Assembly: GCA_900755065.1 (NCBI GenBank)
Contig: CAAEFC010000019.1
Location: forward strand, 1-36,100
DNA: 36,100 bases
Reading direction: 5' to 3'
Source: Bacilli bacterium
GTDB taxonomy: Bacteria; Bacillota_I; Bacilli_A; RFN20; CAG-449
Each line of letters starts with the position of its first letter. Position 1 is the first letter of the stretch. Positions 8,755 through 16,081 of the stretch are shown piece by piece. The notes under the pieces were generated by a model that was not told the origin of the DNA, did not search any database, and saw only the letters and a list, made by a program, of their open reading frames with translations. A program made the position numbers and the translations under genes.

Positions 8755-9417
8755 ATGGCATTGACATTCAAAGAAATCAGAAAAAATCAGGATATCCGGA
8801 ATTATATCACCGAAGCGGACAATACGCTGGGAGCGATGGGCTTCACGGAGCATTCGTTCGCTCACGTCGTCCGTTGCGTCGTCATCGTCAGGGAATTGCT
8901 GACGAAGTTGAATTACAGTCAGCGTGAAATCGAACTCGGCGAAATCGCCGCCTATATGCACGATATCGGAAACGTCGTCAACCGCATCGATCACGCGCAA
9001 AGCGGCGCGATCATGACTTTCCGCATTCTCGACAAACTCGGCATGGATTCATCGGAAATCGCCCGGATCGTCACGGCGATCGGCAATCACGACGAATCGA
9101 CCGCGGTTCCGGTTTCTCCGTTAAGCGCCGCGCTGATCCTCGCCGACAAGAGCGATGTCAGAAGATCGCGCGTCCGGAACAAGAACAAGGCGAATTTCAA
9201 TATCCACGATCGCGTCAACTACGCCGTGACCAAAAAGAAAGTTCAGATCGACGAAGAGAAGCGAATCTACTCGCTGATCCTTCATATCGACACTTCGATC
9301 TGCACGGTGATGGAATACTTTGAAATCTTCATGAACCGGATGATGCTCTGTCAGAAAGCGGCGGATTTTCTCCACATCACGTTCAATCTCAATATCAACG
9401 GAATGAATATTATTTAG
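8755..9417 (+). CDS. HD-domain phosphohydrolase of unknown substrate
   Basis: 220 residues. HD-superfamily metal ligands are visible: His37 (SFAHVV), His69-Asp70 (AAYMHDIGN), His112 (GNHDES) and Asp131 (LADKSD). The residues between HD and the final aspartate match stand-alone HD phosphohydrolases common in Firmicutes, which act on nucleotides or cyclic nucleotides. The C-terminal ~70 residues are a separate small domain (from about KVQIDEEKR) found with this type. The substrate cannot be named from sequence. The Shine-Dalgarno AGAGGAAC precedes the ATG. It is monocistronic: own promoter upstream and a perfect terminator immediately after the stop. Confidence 0.8.
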   Translation: MALTFKEIRKNQDIRNYITEADNTLGAMGFTEHSFAHVVRCVVIVRELLTKLNYSQREIELGEIAAYMHDIGNVVNRIDHAQSGAIMTFRILDKLGMDSSEIARIVTAIGNHDESTAVPVSPLSAALILADKSDVRRSRVRNKNKANFNIHDRVNYAVTKKKVQIDEEKRIYSLILHIDTSICTVMEYFEIFMNRMMLCQKAADFLHITFNLNINGMNII

Positions 9418-9441
9418 GCGGATTCAGCGAATCCGCTTTTT
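9418..9441 (+). terminator. Intrinsic terminator after the HD-domain gene
   Basis: A perfect 8-base-pair stem, GCGGATTC (9418-9425) with GAATCCGC (9429-9436), a three-base loop and TTTTT at 9437-9441. It starts at the base after the TAG stop. Confidence 0.92.
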
Positions 9442-9625
9442 GAGTGGAGAAAGGCAGAAACCAGCAATCGGAATGAGGACGGACGCGCATTTTTTGCCAG
9501 ATATTTGCAAAGCCGGAAACAGGAAAAGAGGATTTTTACGGGGAAAACGGCTTTTACCGATCAAACATTTCGTGTAAAAGACTTTCAGATATCTTTCTTT
9601 TTGCTCGTTTTTTCGCCAAATCGGA
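9442..9625. other. Intergenic stretch without recognised features
   Basis: Part of a 353-base gap between the HD-domain and phosphorylase genes. I see no open frame with a ribosome binding site, no RNA fold I recognise and no repeat in this part. The right-hand part of the gap holds the phosphorylase promoter and a 5' leader of about 110 bases. Confidence 0.6.
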
Positions 9626-9654
9626 TTGCGTGTTTCGGGAAAAACGAATATAAT
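9626..9654 (+). promoter_or_regulatory. Sigma-A-type promoter for the nucleoside phosphorylase gene
   Basis: -35 TTGCGT (9626-9631), 17-base spacer, perfect -10 TATAAT (9649-9654). Transcription would start near 9661, leaving a leader of about 110 bases. That leader contains one modest hairpin (TTCTCC pairing with GGAGAA around 9717-9735) but no recognisable riboswitch. Confidence 0.8.
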
Positions 9655-9770
9655 GCAGGTATCATTTGTCGAAGGGTTATTTTGCGCCTGATCGAAAGAA
9701 TTTCCATCGGGCATTTATTCTCCGCAAGAGGGAGAAGACAAAGAGGAATATCGTAAAAAGAGGTGAACCG

Positions 9771-10538
9771 ATGATCAAGAGAGAACCATATCCGATTTTA
9801 GAGTTCGACGAGTGTCAGGTCGCGATCATCAATCCGAGCGAAGTCGAAAAAAGGCACGGCCGATTGCCGAATGACAAGTTGGTCATTACCTTTTTCAAAG
9901 ACGCGATTCAGTTGCTGATCCGTGAAGGGAAAATCGAAGAAGATCGGACGATCGTCGGAGAAAACGATCTGGTTTTATATCGATTCACGGACGACGGCAC
10001 TTATCTCATGCACGGCATGATCGGCTGTCCGGCCTGTGCGGGATATCTGGACGAACTGATCGGCATGGGCATCTCGAAAGTTCTCTTCTGCGGCGGCGGA
10101 GGCGTTCTGGACGCAAGCATCCGGGTCGGCGAATTGCTGGTCGTCGAGGGAGCGATCCGGGACGAAGGCTTCTCCTATCACTATGTGAAGCCGTCGCGGA
10201 TCCTCTATGCGCAGGAAGAAGTCCGAAAGACGATCGGTTCCTATCTGTCGGAAAAGCATATCCCTTATGCGGAGGGACTGACGTGGACGACGGACGCCTT
10301 TTACCGTGAAACGAAGGATCGCGTGCTTCTTCGGAAAGAAGAAGGCGCGAAAATCGTCGAAATGGAGCAGTCGGGGTGCATCGCGGTGGCTCAGTTCCGA
10401 AAGATCAAATACGGTGCGATTCTCTACGCCGGCGACGATGTATCTCAGGAAGTCTGGGATCCGCGCAGTTGGCGGGACAGAAAGGGCATCCGGTACGCAT
10501 TGATCGAAATCTGCAAGGATCTGGTCAGAAGAATTTGA
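9771..10538 (+). CDS. Nucleoside phosphorylase (PNP/UDP family, uridine-phosphorylase-like)
   Basis: 255 residues. The frame is open further upstream, but the ATG at 9771 follows AAAAGAGGTGA and begins the conserved part. Phosphorolysis of a nucleoside to base and pentose-1-phosphate is the family reaction, feeding nucleoside salvage. Visible signatures are the glycine-rich strand FCGGGGVL (about 105-112), the segment VVEGAIRDEGFSYHYV that aligns with the RDEGTSYHY motif of the family, and EMEQSG (about 202-207), the ribose-binding Met-Glu pair. The phosphate-binding turn before the glycine strand is altered (GMIGCPAC) relative to classic uridine phosphorylases, so the substrate is not assigned. 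Single-gene unit with its own promoter; no clear terminator follows. Confidence 0.8.
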   Translation: MIKREPYPILEFDECQVAIINPSEVEKRHGRLPNDKLVITFFKDAIQLLIREGKIEEDRTIVGENDLVLYRFTDDGTYLMHGMIGCPACAGYLDELIGMGISKVLFCGGGGVLDASIRVGELLVVEGAIRDEGFSYHYVKPSRILYAQEEVRKTIGSYLSEKHIPYAEGLTWTTDAFYRETKDRVLLRKEEGAKIVEMEQSGCIAVAQFRKIKYGAILYAGDDVSQEVWDPRSWRDRKGIRYALIEICKDLVRRI

Positions 10539-10745
10539 CAGGCGAGACGTTTTTTCCAGAGAAAAGCAGAAAGGACGGATTTCAATCTGTTGAATTGGGA
10601 AAGAATCGGATTGAAGAACCGACGATGTTCGGATACGGGAGATTCCTTGTCGGTAAATTAGGAAGCGGAAAGAGATTTATTTGAAAAATATCGGAAGCGG
10701 AGATAAGGCAAGGAGGCGCAAGCAAAGCCATCTTCGCGGAAAGGA

Positions 10746-10774
10746 TTGTAAAAGTTTTCGGATTCAAGTAAGAT
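10746..10774 (+). promoter_or_regulatory. Sigma-A-type promoter for the ABC transporter operon
   Basis: -35 TTGTAA (10746-10751), 17-base spacer, -10 TAAGAT (10769-10774). The start codon at 10799 is 25 bases downstream of the -10. The 200 bases upstream, back to the phosphorylase stop, show no gene; an AAGGAGG at 10709-10715 is not followed by a start codon. Confidence 0.6.
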
Positions 10775-10798
10775 ATATCCGAAGAAAGAGTGAATGAG

Positions 10799-13795
10799 AT
10801 GTTACAGTTGATCGGCATAAAAAAGGACTATATTTCCGGCGAACAGGTCGTCAACGCGTTAAAGGGCGTCGACATCAGTTTTCGCGATGCCGAGTTCGTC
10901 TCGATTCTGGGACAGTCCGGCTGCGGAAAAACCACTTTGCTGAATCTGATCGGCGGTCTTGACGCTTACACCGACGGGGATTTAATCATCGACGGCGTGT
11001 CGACGCGCCACTTTAAAAATCGGGAATGGGACCATTACAGGAATCATCAGATCGGTTTTGTCTTTCAGAATTACAATCTGATCCCGCATCAAAGCGTCAT
11101 CGGCAACGTCGAACTTGCGTTGGTCCTGTCCGGCGTGAGCAAAGAGGAGCGACGGACCCGGGCGATCGAAGCCTTGAATCTGGTCGGTCTGGGCGATGTC
11201 ATCTTTAAACTGCCGAATCAACTTTCAGGCGGTCAGGTGCAGCGCGTGGCGATCGCCAGGGCGATCGTCAACAATCCGAAAATCATTCTCGCCGACGAAC
11301 CGACAGGGGCATTGGACAGCGAAACTTCGGTGCAGGTCATGGAGATTCTGAAATCGCTCTCCAAAGACCGGCTGATCATCATGGTAACGCACAATAGCGA
11401 TCTGGCCGACGCCTATTCGACCCGCATCGTCCGCCTTCGGGACGGACTTGTCGCTTCGGATACCGATCCGTACGAACCCGACGCAGAAAAGATCGCCCAG
11501 TTAGAGGCGATTCATCAGGAAAAAGTCCGCGAATTCAACGATCTGAAAAAGCGGAGAATGCTCTTTTTTTCGGAAAGAAAACTCAAAATGTCGTTTAAAA
11601 CCGCCTTTCTGCTTTCGATCCGGAATCTGATGTCGAAAAAGACGCGGACAATCCTCACGGCGGTGGCCGGTTCGATCGGCATCATCGGCATCGCCCTGAT
11701 CAGTTCGATCTCCAACGGCGCGAACGGCTACATTCATCAGGTGGAACAGGATACGCTTTCGCAATATCCGTTGCAAATCGAAACCAGTTCGATCGACTAT
11801 ACGCAGTTTCTCAACGTTCTGCTCAACCGCGACGCTTCTTCTTCCGCGGTGGAAGAAAACAAGGTGCTGATTCGTCGCTCGCTCAGCGAACTGCTGAACA
11901 ATTATGCGCAATCGAGTTACACCAATGACCTGAAAGCGTTCAAAAAGTACCTCGAAAGCGGCGAAAAAAGCGCGGAAGAACTTCTTTCTTGCGTGAATGC
12001 TGTCGAGTATCTGTACCGCTATCCGCTGAACATTTACTATCAGAGGGGTAACGAAATTCTTCAAGTCAGCCCGGAAGAGATCATGGACAGCGTGCTGGAC
12101 AATATCGAAGGTGGGGAGATCGACAAGACGATTGTCCGCATTCTGGGTAATCAGATTCACGCCTTCGACGCGCTTCTGCCCGATCAAAACGGCGCGTCCT
12201 ACAACGCCTCGCTGATTCAGGGACAGTACGATCTGATCGGGAAGGAATACGGATCGCGGTGGCCGGAAAACAGGAACGAATGCTTGCTCGTCGTCGACGA
12301 GAACAACCGGATCAACGATTACGCCTACTTTGCGTTGGGACTCGGCGATCCCGCCGATCTCCTGAAAATGATTTCCGGGCAGGAAGTCGATCTGCCTGAA
12401 GAACTGGATTTCCGCGAACTTCTGAATCTGAAATACAAGGTGATTCTTCCGACGGACGCGTACGTCCGATCCGGAACGATCACGTTGGAGGATTTCCGGA
12501 CGATGAATCTCTATGAGAATCTTCTTGCGGATCCGGATCGGAGCGGGGAAACGCTGAAAAGCCTGTACGAGCAGTCGGAAATCGACCTCGAAGTGGTCGG
12601 AATTTTGCGCCCGAAAAAACAGATTTCGTCTCCCTGCATTCAGTCGACGATCGCCTATCTTCCCGAACTGACGACGTACTGCAACGAGCGGGTCATGAAT
12701 AGCGCGGTATATCTGGAACAGGCGGCGAATCCGGAGTATTCCGTCCTGACGGGAAGACCGTTAAAAGATTCTTCCGCGTCGAAGGAAGAGATGATCGCGG
12801 AGTACCTTCTGACTTTGGACGAGGAAACACGGCTTTCCTATCGGGAAGAATACGAAACCTACGCGATGACGTACATGAAGGAGAGTTTTCAGAGCATCTT
12901 CGCCATGGTCGAGAAACTTCATGCGGCGCTGACGATCCGTCTTCTTTCTTCCGGTTCGGAACGGACGGTCGCTCAGGAAGAATTCCTCGCTTATTTCGAT
13001 GTCGGATTCGATGAGTTTCACCGCCGTTTCGTGACGGAAAACGAAATCGAAAGCATCGCGTTTTCCGCGCAAAAGGACGACGAAACGATTTACGAACAGG
13101 TTCTTCCGGCGAAGGATACGATCGAAGATTACGAAAAGAAGACCTACGAAATCTTTTACGAAAAAAAGATGGGGAATTATTTTTCGACTTACGAAGACGT
13201 AATGGAAACGTTGAACGTCAACGACAACGACGTGCCGTTTCGAATCTATCTCTACGCTTCGGATTTCAAGAGCAAGGATCAGATCGTTTCGCTGATTGCG
13301 ACGTACAATCAACTCAATCCGTCGAAAGCGATCAGTTATACGGATTACGTGGGCATGATGATGAATTCGGTGAATCGGATCGTCGATGCGGTAACCTATA
13401 TTCTTCTGGGGTGCATTTCGGTCTCTTTGGTGGTTTCGTCGATCATGATCGGCATCATCACCTACATTTCGGTGCTGGAACGGACGAAAGAAATCGGCAT
13501 TCTCCGCAGTCTCGGCGCGTCGAACAAAGACGTATTCACGTTGTTCAACGCTGAAACGATCACGCTGGGACTCTGTTCCGGACTGATCGGCATACTGGCC
13601 ACCGCGTTAATCAACATTCCGGTCAATATGATTCTGAACACGGTTACCGGCGTCGGGACGATGATTTCGATGACGCCGTTTACCGCGGTGATACTGATTC
13701 TGATATCCGCGTTACTGAGTTTCGTATCCGGATTGATTCCGTCGCAGATGGCTTCGAAGAAAAATCCGGTGATCGCGTTGAGGAGTGAGGGATAA
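10799..13795 (+). CDS. Fused ABC transporter ATPase/permease (MacB/LolD-FtsX type)
   Basis: 998 residues from the ATG at 10799, chosen over the GTG nine bases upstream because GAAAGAG is then correctly spaced. Residues 1-230 are an ATPase of the MacB/LolD group: Walker A GQSGCGKT (38-45), signature LSGGQ (142-146), Walker B IILADEP (162-168) and the D-loop TGALDSE. A basic linker leads to helix 1 (about 284-305, GSIGIIGIALISSISNG), then some 560 residues predicted outside the membrane. Three C-terminal helices with FtsX-domain features (ERTKEIGILRSLGAS) follow. Such type VII ABC proteins move substrates at the membrane face or transmit mechanical force, rather than importing solutes. The large ectodomain is not similar to anything I recognise. 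The stop overlaps the next start (TAATG), so the two genes are coupled. Confidence 0.88.
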   Translation: MLQLIGIKKDYISGEQVVNALKGVDISFRDAEFVSILGQSGCGKTTLLNLIGGLDAYTDGDLIIDGVSTRHFKNREWDHYRNHQIGFVFQNYNLIPHQSVIGNVELALVLSGVSKEERRTRAIEALNLVGLGDVIFKLPNQLSGGQVQRVAIARAIVNNPKIILADEPTGALDSETSVQVMEILKSLSKDRLIIMVTHNSDLADAYSTRIVRLRDGLVASDTDPYEPDAEKIAQLEAIHQEKVREFNDLKKRRMLFFSERKLKMSFKTAFLLSIRNLMSKKTRTILTAVAGSIGIIGIALISSISNGANGYIHQVEQDTLSQYPLQIETSSIDYTQFLNVLLNRDASSSAVEENKVLIRRSLSELLNNYAQSSYTNDLKAFKKYLESGEKSAEELLSCVNAVEYLYRYPLNIYYQRGNEILQVSPEEIMDSVLDNIEGGEIDKTIVRILGNQIHAFDALLPDQNGASYNASLIQGQYDLIGKEYGSRWPENRNECLLVVDENNRINDYAYFALGLGDPADLLKMISGQEVDLPEELDFRELLNLKYKVILPTDAYVRSGTITLEDFRTMNLYENLLADPDRSGETLKSLYEQSEIDLEVVGILRPKKQISSPCIQSTIAYLPELTTYCNERVMNSAVYLEQAANPEYSVLTGRPLKDSSASKEEMIAEYLLTLDEETRLSYREEYETYAMTYMKESFQSIFAMVEKLHAALTIRLLSSGSERTVAQEEFLAYFDVGFDEFHRRFVTENEIESIAFSAQKDDETIYEQVLPAKDTIEDYEKKTYEIFYEKKMGNYFSTYEDVMETLNVNDNDVPFRIYLYASDFKSKDQIVSLIATYNQLNPSKAISYTDYVGMMMNSVNRIVDAVTYILLGCISVSLVVSSIMIGIITYISVLERTKEIGILRSLGASNKDVFTLFNAETITLGLCSGLIGILATALINIPVNMILNTVTGVGTMISMTPFTAVILILISALLSFVSGLIPSQMASKKNPVIALRSEG

Positions 13796-14616
13796 TGGAA
13801 GACGAGTTTAAAAGAATGGAAGCGCTGATTCCGCTTCAAAACGACGGGGAATTCGAGTTTTTCGTCGCCGGACATCCGGATTTGCTCCGGGCGGATCCGG
13901 TGCGTTTCATTTCCTGTCACGTCCGGTATTATGCTTATTCCGAACGGGTCGACAAGGTGCTGGAAGTCATCGCCCGGTACAAGAACGGGCCGTACATTTC
14001 GATGACGGTGGAAGATTTGCTCGATGAACTCAAAACGGAAGTGGAAAGGCTGAAAGAACCGCCGAAAGTCCTTTCCGACGAGGGGATAAAGGCCTATCTT
14101 CTCAGCGGAGACGTCGAAAAGATCGCCGTATCTTTAAAGCGGCTTTCGGGGAAAAACATCCGCGAATATCTTCCTTCTGTCCGGAAGTTTCTGATGCAGA
14201 AAATTCCCTATAAATACAAGACGCTCGCGCTGTTTATCCTGATCGAACAGAAAGTCGAAGGCGAGTTCGAGGTCGAAAAGGACGGAATGATCTACACGCT
14301 TCAACCGACTCTTCTCGATCTTCCGTTCGACACGTTCGAGTATGCGGAATGCAAGAACGAAATCGAGAATGCGGACGCCTCGCCGCAAGTCAAGGCGTAC
14401 GCGGTCGAACTGTTGAACGCCTGTCAGATCAAGCGTTTTCCGGACAGTTTTCTCTCGGACGGCGACGTCGCCCTGATGAAAACGATCTTCCTTTCGCTTG
14501 CCCGCGAGATGCTTCATGCGGAGGAAGTTCCGCTCGATCCGCTCAGGGAGTTCGGCATTCCGGAAGAGAAATTCGACGAACTGGTTTCGGAAATCGAAAA
14601 AGCGATCCGGGAATAG
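13795..14616 (+). CDS. Helical-repeat protein, probably DUF3196-like
   Basis: 273 residues, soluble, nearly all alpha-helical by composition, acidic, without signal peptide. I recognise no catalytic motif. The best clue is position: in Mycoplasma genitalium and M. pneumoniae a DUF3196 helical superhelix protein (MG237/MPN330) precedes trigger factor and lon, and in Bacillus the TPR protein YsoA precedes tig. Length and helix pattern here suit either. It is translationally coupled to the ABC gene (TAATG) but separated from tig by that gene's own promoter. A scaffold or chaperone-adaptor role is a guess from the fold class only. Confidence 0.6.
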   Translation: MEDEFKRMEALIPLQNDGEFEFFVAGHPDLLRADPVRFISCHVRYYAYSERVDKVLEVIARYKNGPYISMTVEDLLDELKTEVERLKEPPKVLSDEGIKAYLLSGDVEKIAVSLKRLSGKNIREYLPSVRKFLMQKIPYKYKTLALFILIEQKVEGEFEVEKDGMIYTLQPTLLDLPFDTFEYAECKNEIENADASPQVKAYAVELLNACQIKRFPDSFLSDGDVALMKTIFLSLAREMLHAEEVPLDPLREFGIPEEKFDELVSEIEKAIRE

Positions 14617-14674
14617 CCTTCATGGGGCGTAGAGGCGTTTCAGAAAGCGCGGATTTTATCGGGATTTGTTGAGG

Positions 14675-14693
14675 AATAATATAAAATATTATT
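14675..14693. repeat. AT-only inverted repeat overlapping the tig promoter
   Basis: AATAATAT (14675-14682) and ATATTATT (14686-14693) are perfect inverted copies around three A residues. The right arm runs into the -35 hexamer of the tig promoter, where a repressor would act. It does not match CIRCE or CtsR operators, and AT-rich DNA can form such palindromes by chance. Confidence 0.5.
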
Positions 14694-14720
14694 GTAAAGA
14701 AAAAAATCATCATTTATAAT
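14692..14720 (+). promoter_or_regulatory. Sigma-A-type promoter for tig-lon-engB
   Basis: -35 TTGTAA (14692-14697), 17-base spacer, perfect -10 TATAAT (14715-14720). The surrounding 60 bases are markedly AT-rich compared with the coding DNA. The tig start codon lies 34 bases below the -10. Confidence 0.75.
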
Positions 14721-14753
14721 TTTAATGTTTATGCTTTCAATATGGAGGAATTT

Positions 14754-16025
14754 ATGGAAACAAAAGTAGAAAGAAAAGAAAATTTGGAAGTCGTCGTCAC
14801 CATTCGCGGCGAGGGCGAGGAATGGGCCAGATATACGCGAAAAGAATACAATAAGCAGGCGAAAAAAGTGACGGTGAAGGGATTCCGTCCGGGACACGTC
14901 CCTGCGGATATGATCAAGGCCCGCGTCAATATGGGACAGGTTCTCAACGACGCGCTGTTCAACGCCGTCAACGACGCGTTCGGAAAAGCGGTCGGCGAAG
15001 AGAAATTGCAGGTCTACACCCGTCCGAATCTGAACGTGAGCAAGATCTCCGAGAAAGAATTTGAAGCGACCGTCACCTTTGCGCAAGCCCCGAGCGTCAC
15101 GCTGGGACAGTACAAGCAGATGGGCATCAAGGCCAAGGCGGTCAAAGTCTACGAAAAAGACATCAAGGCCTATATCGACGATCTCCGCAACCAGCACGCC
15201 GTCATGCAGGTGAAAAAAGGCAAGGCGAAGAAAGGCGACACCGTCATCATCGACTTCATCGGCTATGTCGACGATACGCCGTTTGAAGGCGGCGACGCGA
15301 AGGGATACGAACTGGAATTGGGTTCCAATTCTTTCATTCCGGGATTTGAGGACGCTTTGATCGGCATCAAGGCAGACGAAAAACGGACGATTCAACTGAC
15401 CTTCCCTGAAAACTACGTCGAAAAACTGAAAGGGAAACCGGCGACGTTCGACGTAACCTGCTCGGACGTCAAGGAAAAGGTCGTGCCGGAACTCAACGAA
15501 GAGTTCATTCAGGAACTGGGATTGGAAGGCGTCAAGGACGAAGCGACGCTGAAAGAACACTGCAAGAAAGAAATCGCCGCGCGGAAGGAAAAAGAAAACC
15601 GCGACGCGCAGTTGGAAGAAATCATCAACAAGGCGATCGACAACGCCACCGTCGTTCTTCCGGACGCCGTCGTTCAGGAAGAAGCCGACGCGATGCTGGA
15701 TCAGGTCAGAGAGCAATTGAAGAATTCGGGTCTGAGTTACGAAGACTATCTCTCGATCAACGGCAAGGACGAAAAGGCGCTGGAAGAGGATCGGAAGAAA
15801 GAAGCGGTCAAAAATCTGAAATCGGCTCTCGTCGTAAATCAGATCATGAACGCCGAAGGTCTCGGCGTAACCGAAGAAGTTCTCAATCAGCAGTATCAGA
15901 ACATCGCCGATCAGTACAAGATGAACGTCGACGAGGTCAGAAAAACGCTGGAACCGAACAAAAATCAGTTGATCAATCAGTTGAAAAACAAAATTTTCGC
16001 CGAATTTATGATGGCGAATAACTAG
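14754..16025 (+). CDS. tig: Trigger factor
   Basis: 423-residue ribosome-associated chaperone and peptidyl-prolyl isomerase. An ATG at 14742 is in frame, but it is part of the Shine-Dalgarno ATGGAGGAA that serves the ATG at 14754. The ribosome-binding signature is GFRPGH (43-48), where most species have GFRKGK, so the docking loop differs slightly. The FKBP-type isomerase domain spans about 150-245 (DTVIIDFIGYVDDTPFEGG) and the C-terminal helical cradle runs from about 250 to 423. The family length is about 430. It is the first gene of the tig-lon-engB unit; clpX, normally next in Bacillus, is absent. Confidence 0.95.
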   Translation: METKVERKENLEVVVTIRGEGEEWARYTRKEYNKQAKKVTVKGFRPGHVPADMIKARVNMGQVLNDALFNAVNDAFGKAVGEEKLQVYTRPNLNVSKISEKEFEATVTFAQAPSVTLGQYKQMGIKAKAVKVYEKDIKAYIDDLRNQHAVMQVKKGKAKKGDTVIIDFIGYVDDTPFEGGDAKGYELELGSNSFIPGFEDALIGIKADEKRTIQLTFPENYVEKLKGKPATFDVTCSDVKEKVVPELNEEFIQELGLEGVKDEATLKEHCKKEIAARKEKENRDAQLEEIINKAIDNATVVLPDAVVQEEADAMLDQVREQLKNSGLSYEDYLSINGKDEKALEEDRKKEAVKNLKSALVVNQIMNAEGLGVTEEVLNQQYQNIADQYKMNVDEVRKTLEPNKNQLINQLKNKIFAEFMMANN

Positions 16026-16032
16026 ACCGAAA

Positions 16033-16060
16033 CCGGAGAATAGTAAGAGTATTCTGCCGG
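16033..16060 (+). other. Hairpin between tig and lon
   Basis: CCGGAGAATA (16033-16042) pairs with TATTCTGCCGG (16050-16060), leaving one bulged G and a seven-base loop. No T-run follows and the lon ribosome binding site AAGGAGG starts 6 bases later. It could be an RNA-processing or stability element that sets the tig/lon ratio; it is not a standard terminator. Confidence 0.45.
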
Positions 16061-16081
16061 ATAAAAAGGAGGTAGAATGAT

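Noticed and set aside
9505..9756. 83-codon open frame on the plus strand in the gap before the phosphorylase gene
   Set aside because: No ribosome binding site, spans the phosphorylase promoter, and the composition looks non-coding.
10539..10798. AAGGAGG and short direct repeats (GGAAGCGGA twice) in the gap ahead of the ABC gene, considered as a small gene or protein-binding site
   Set aside because: No start codon follows the AAGGAGG within range, and the two repeats are short and unspaced by any pattern.
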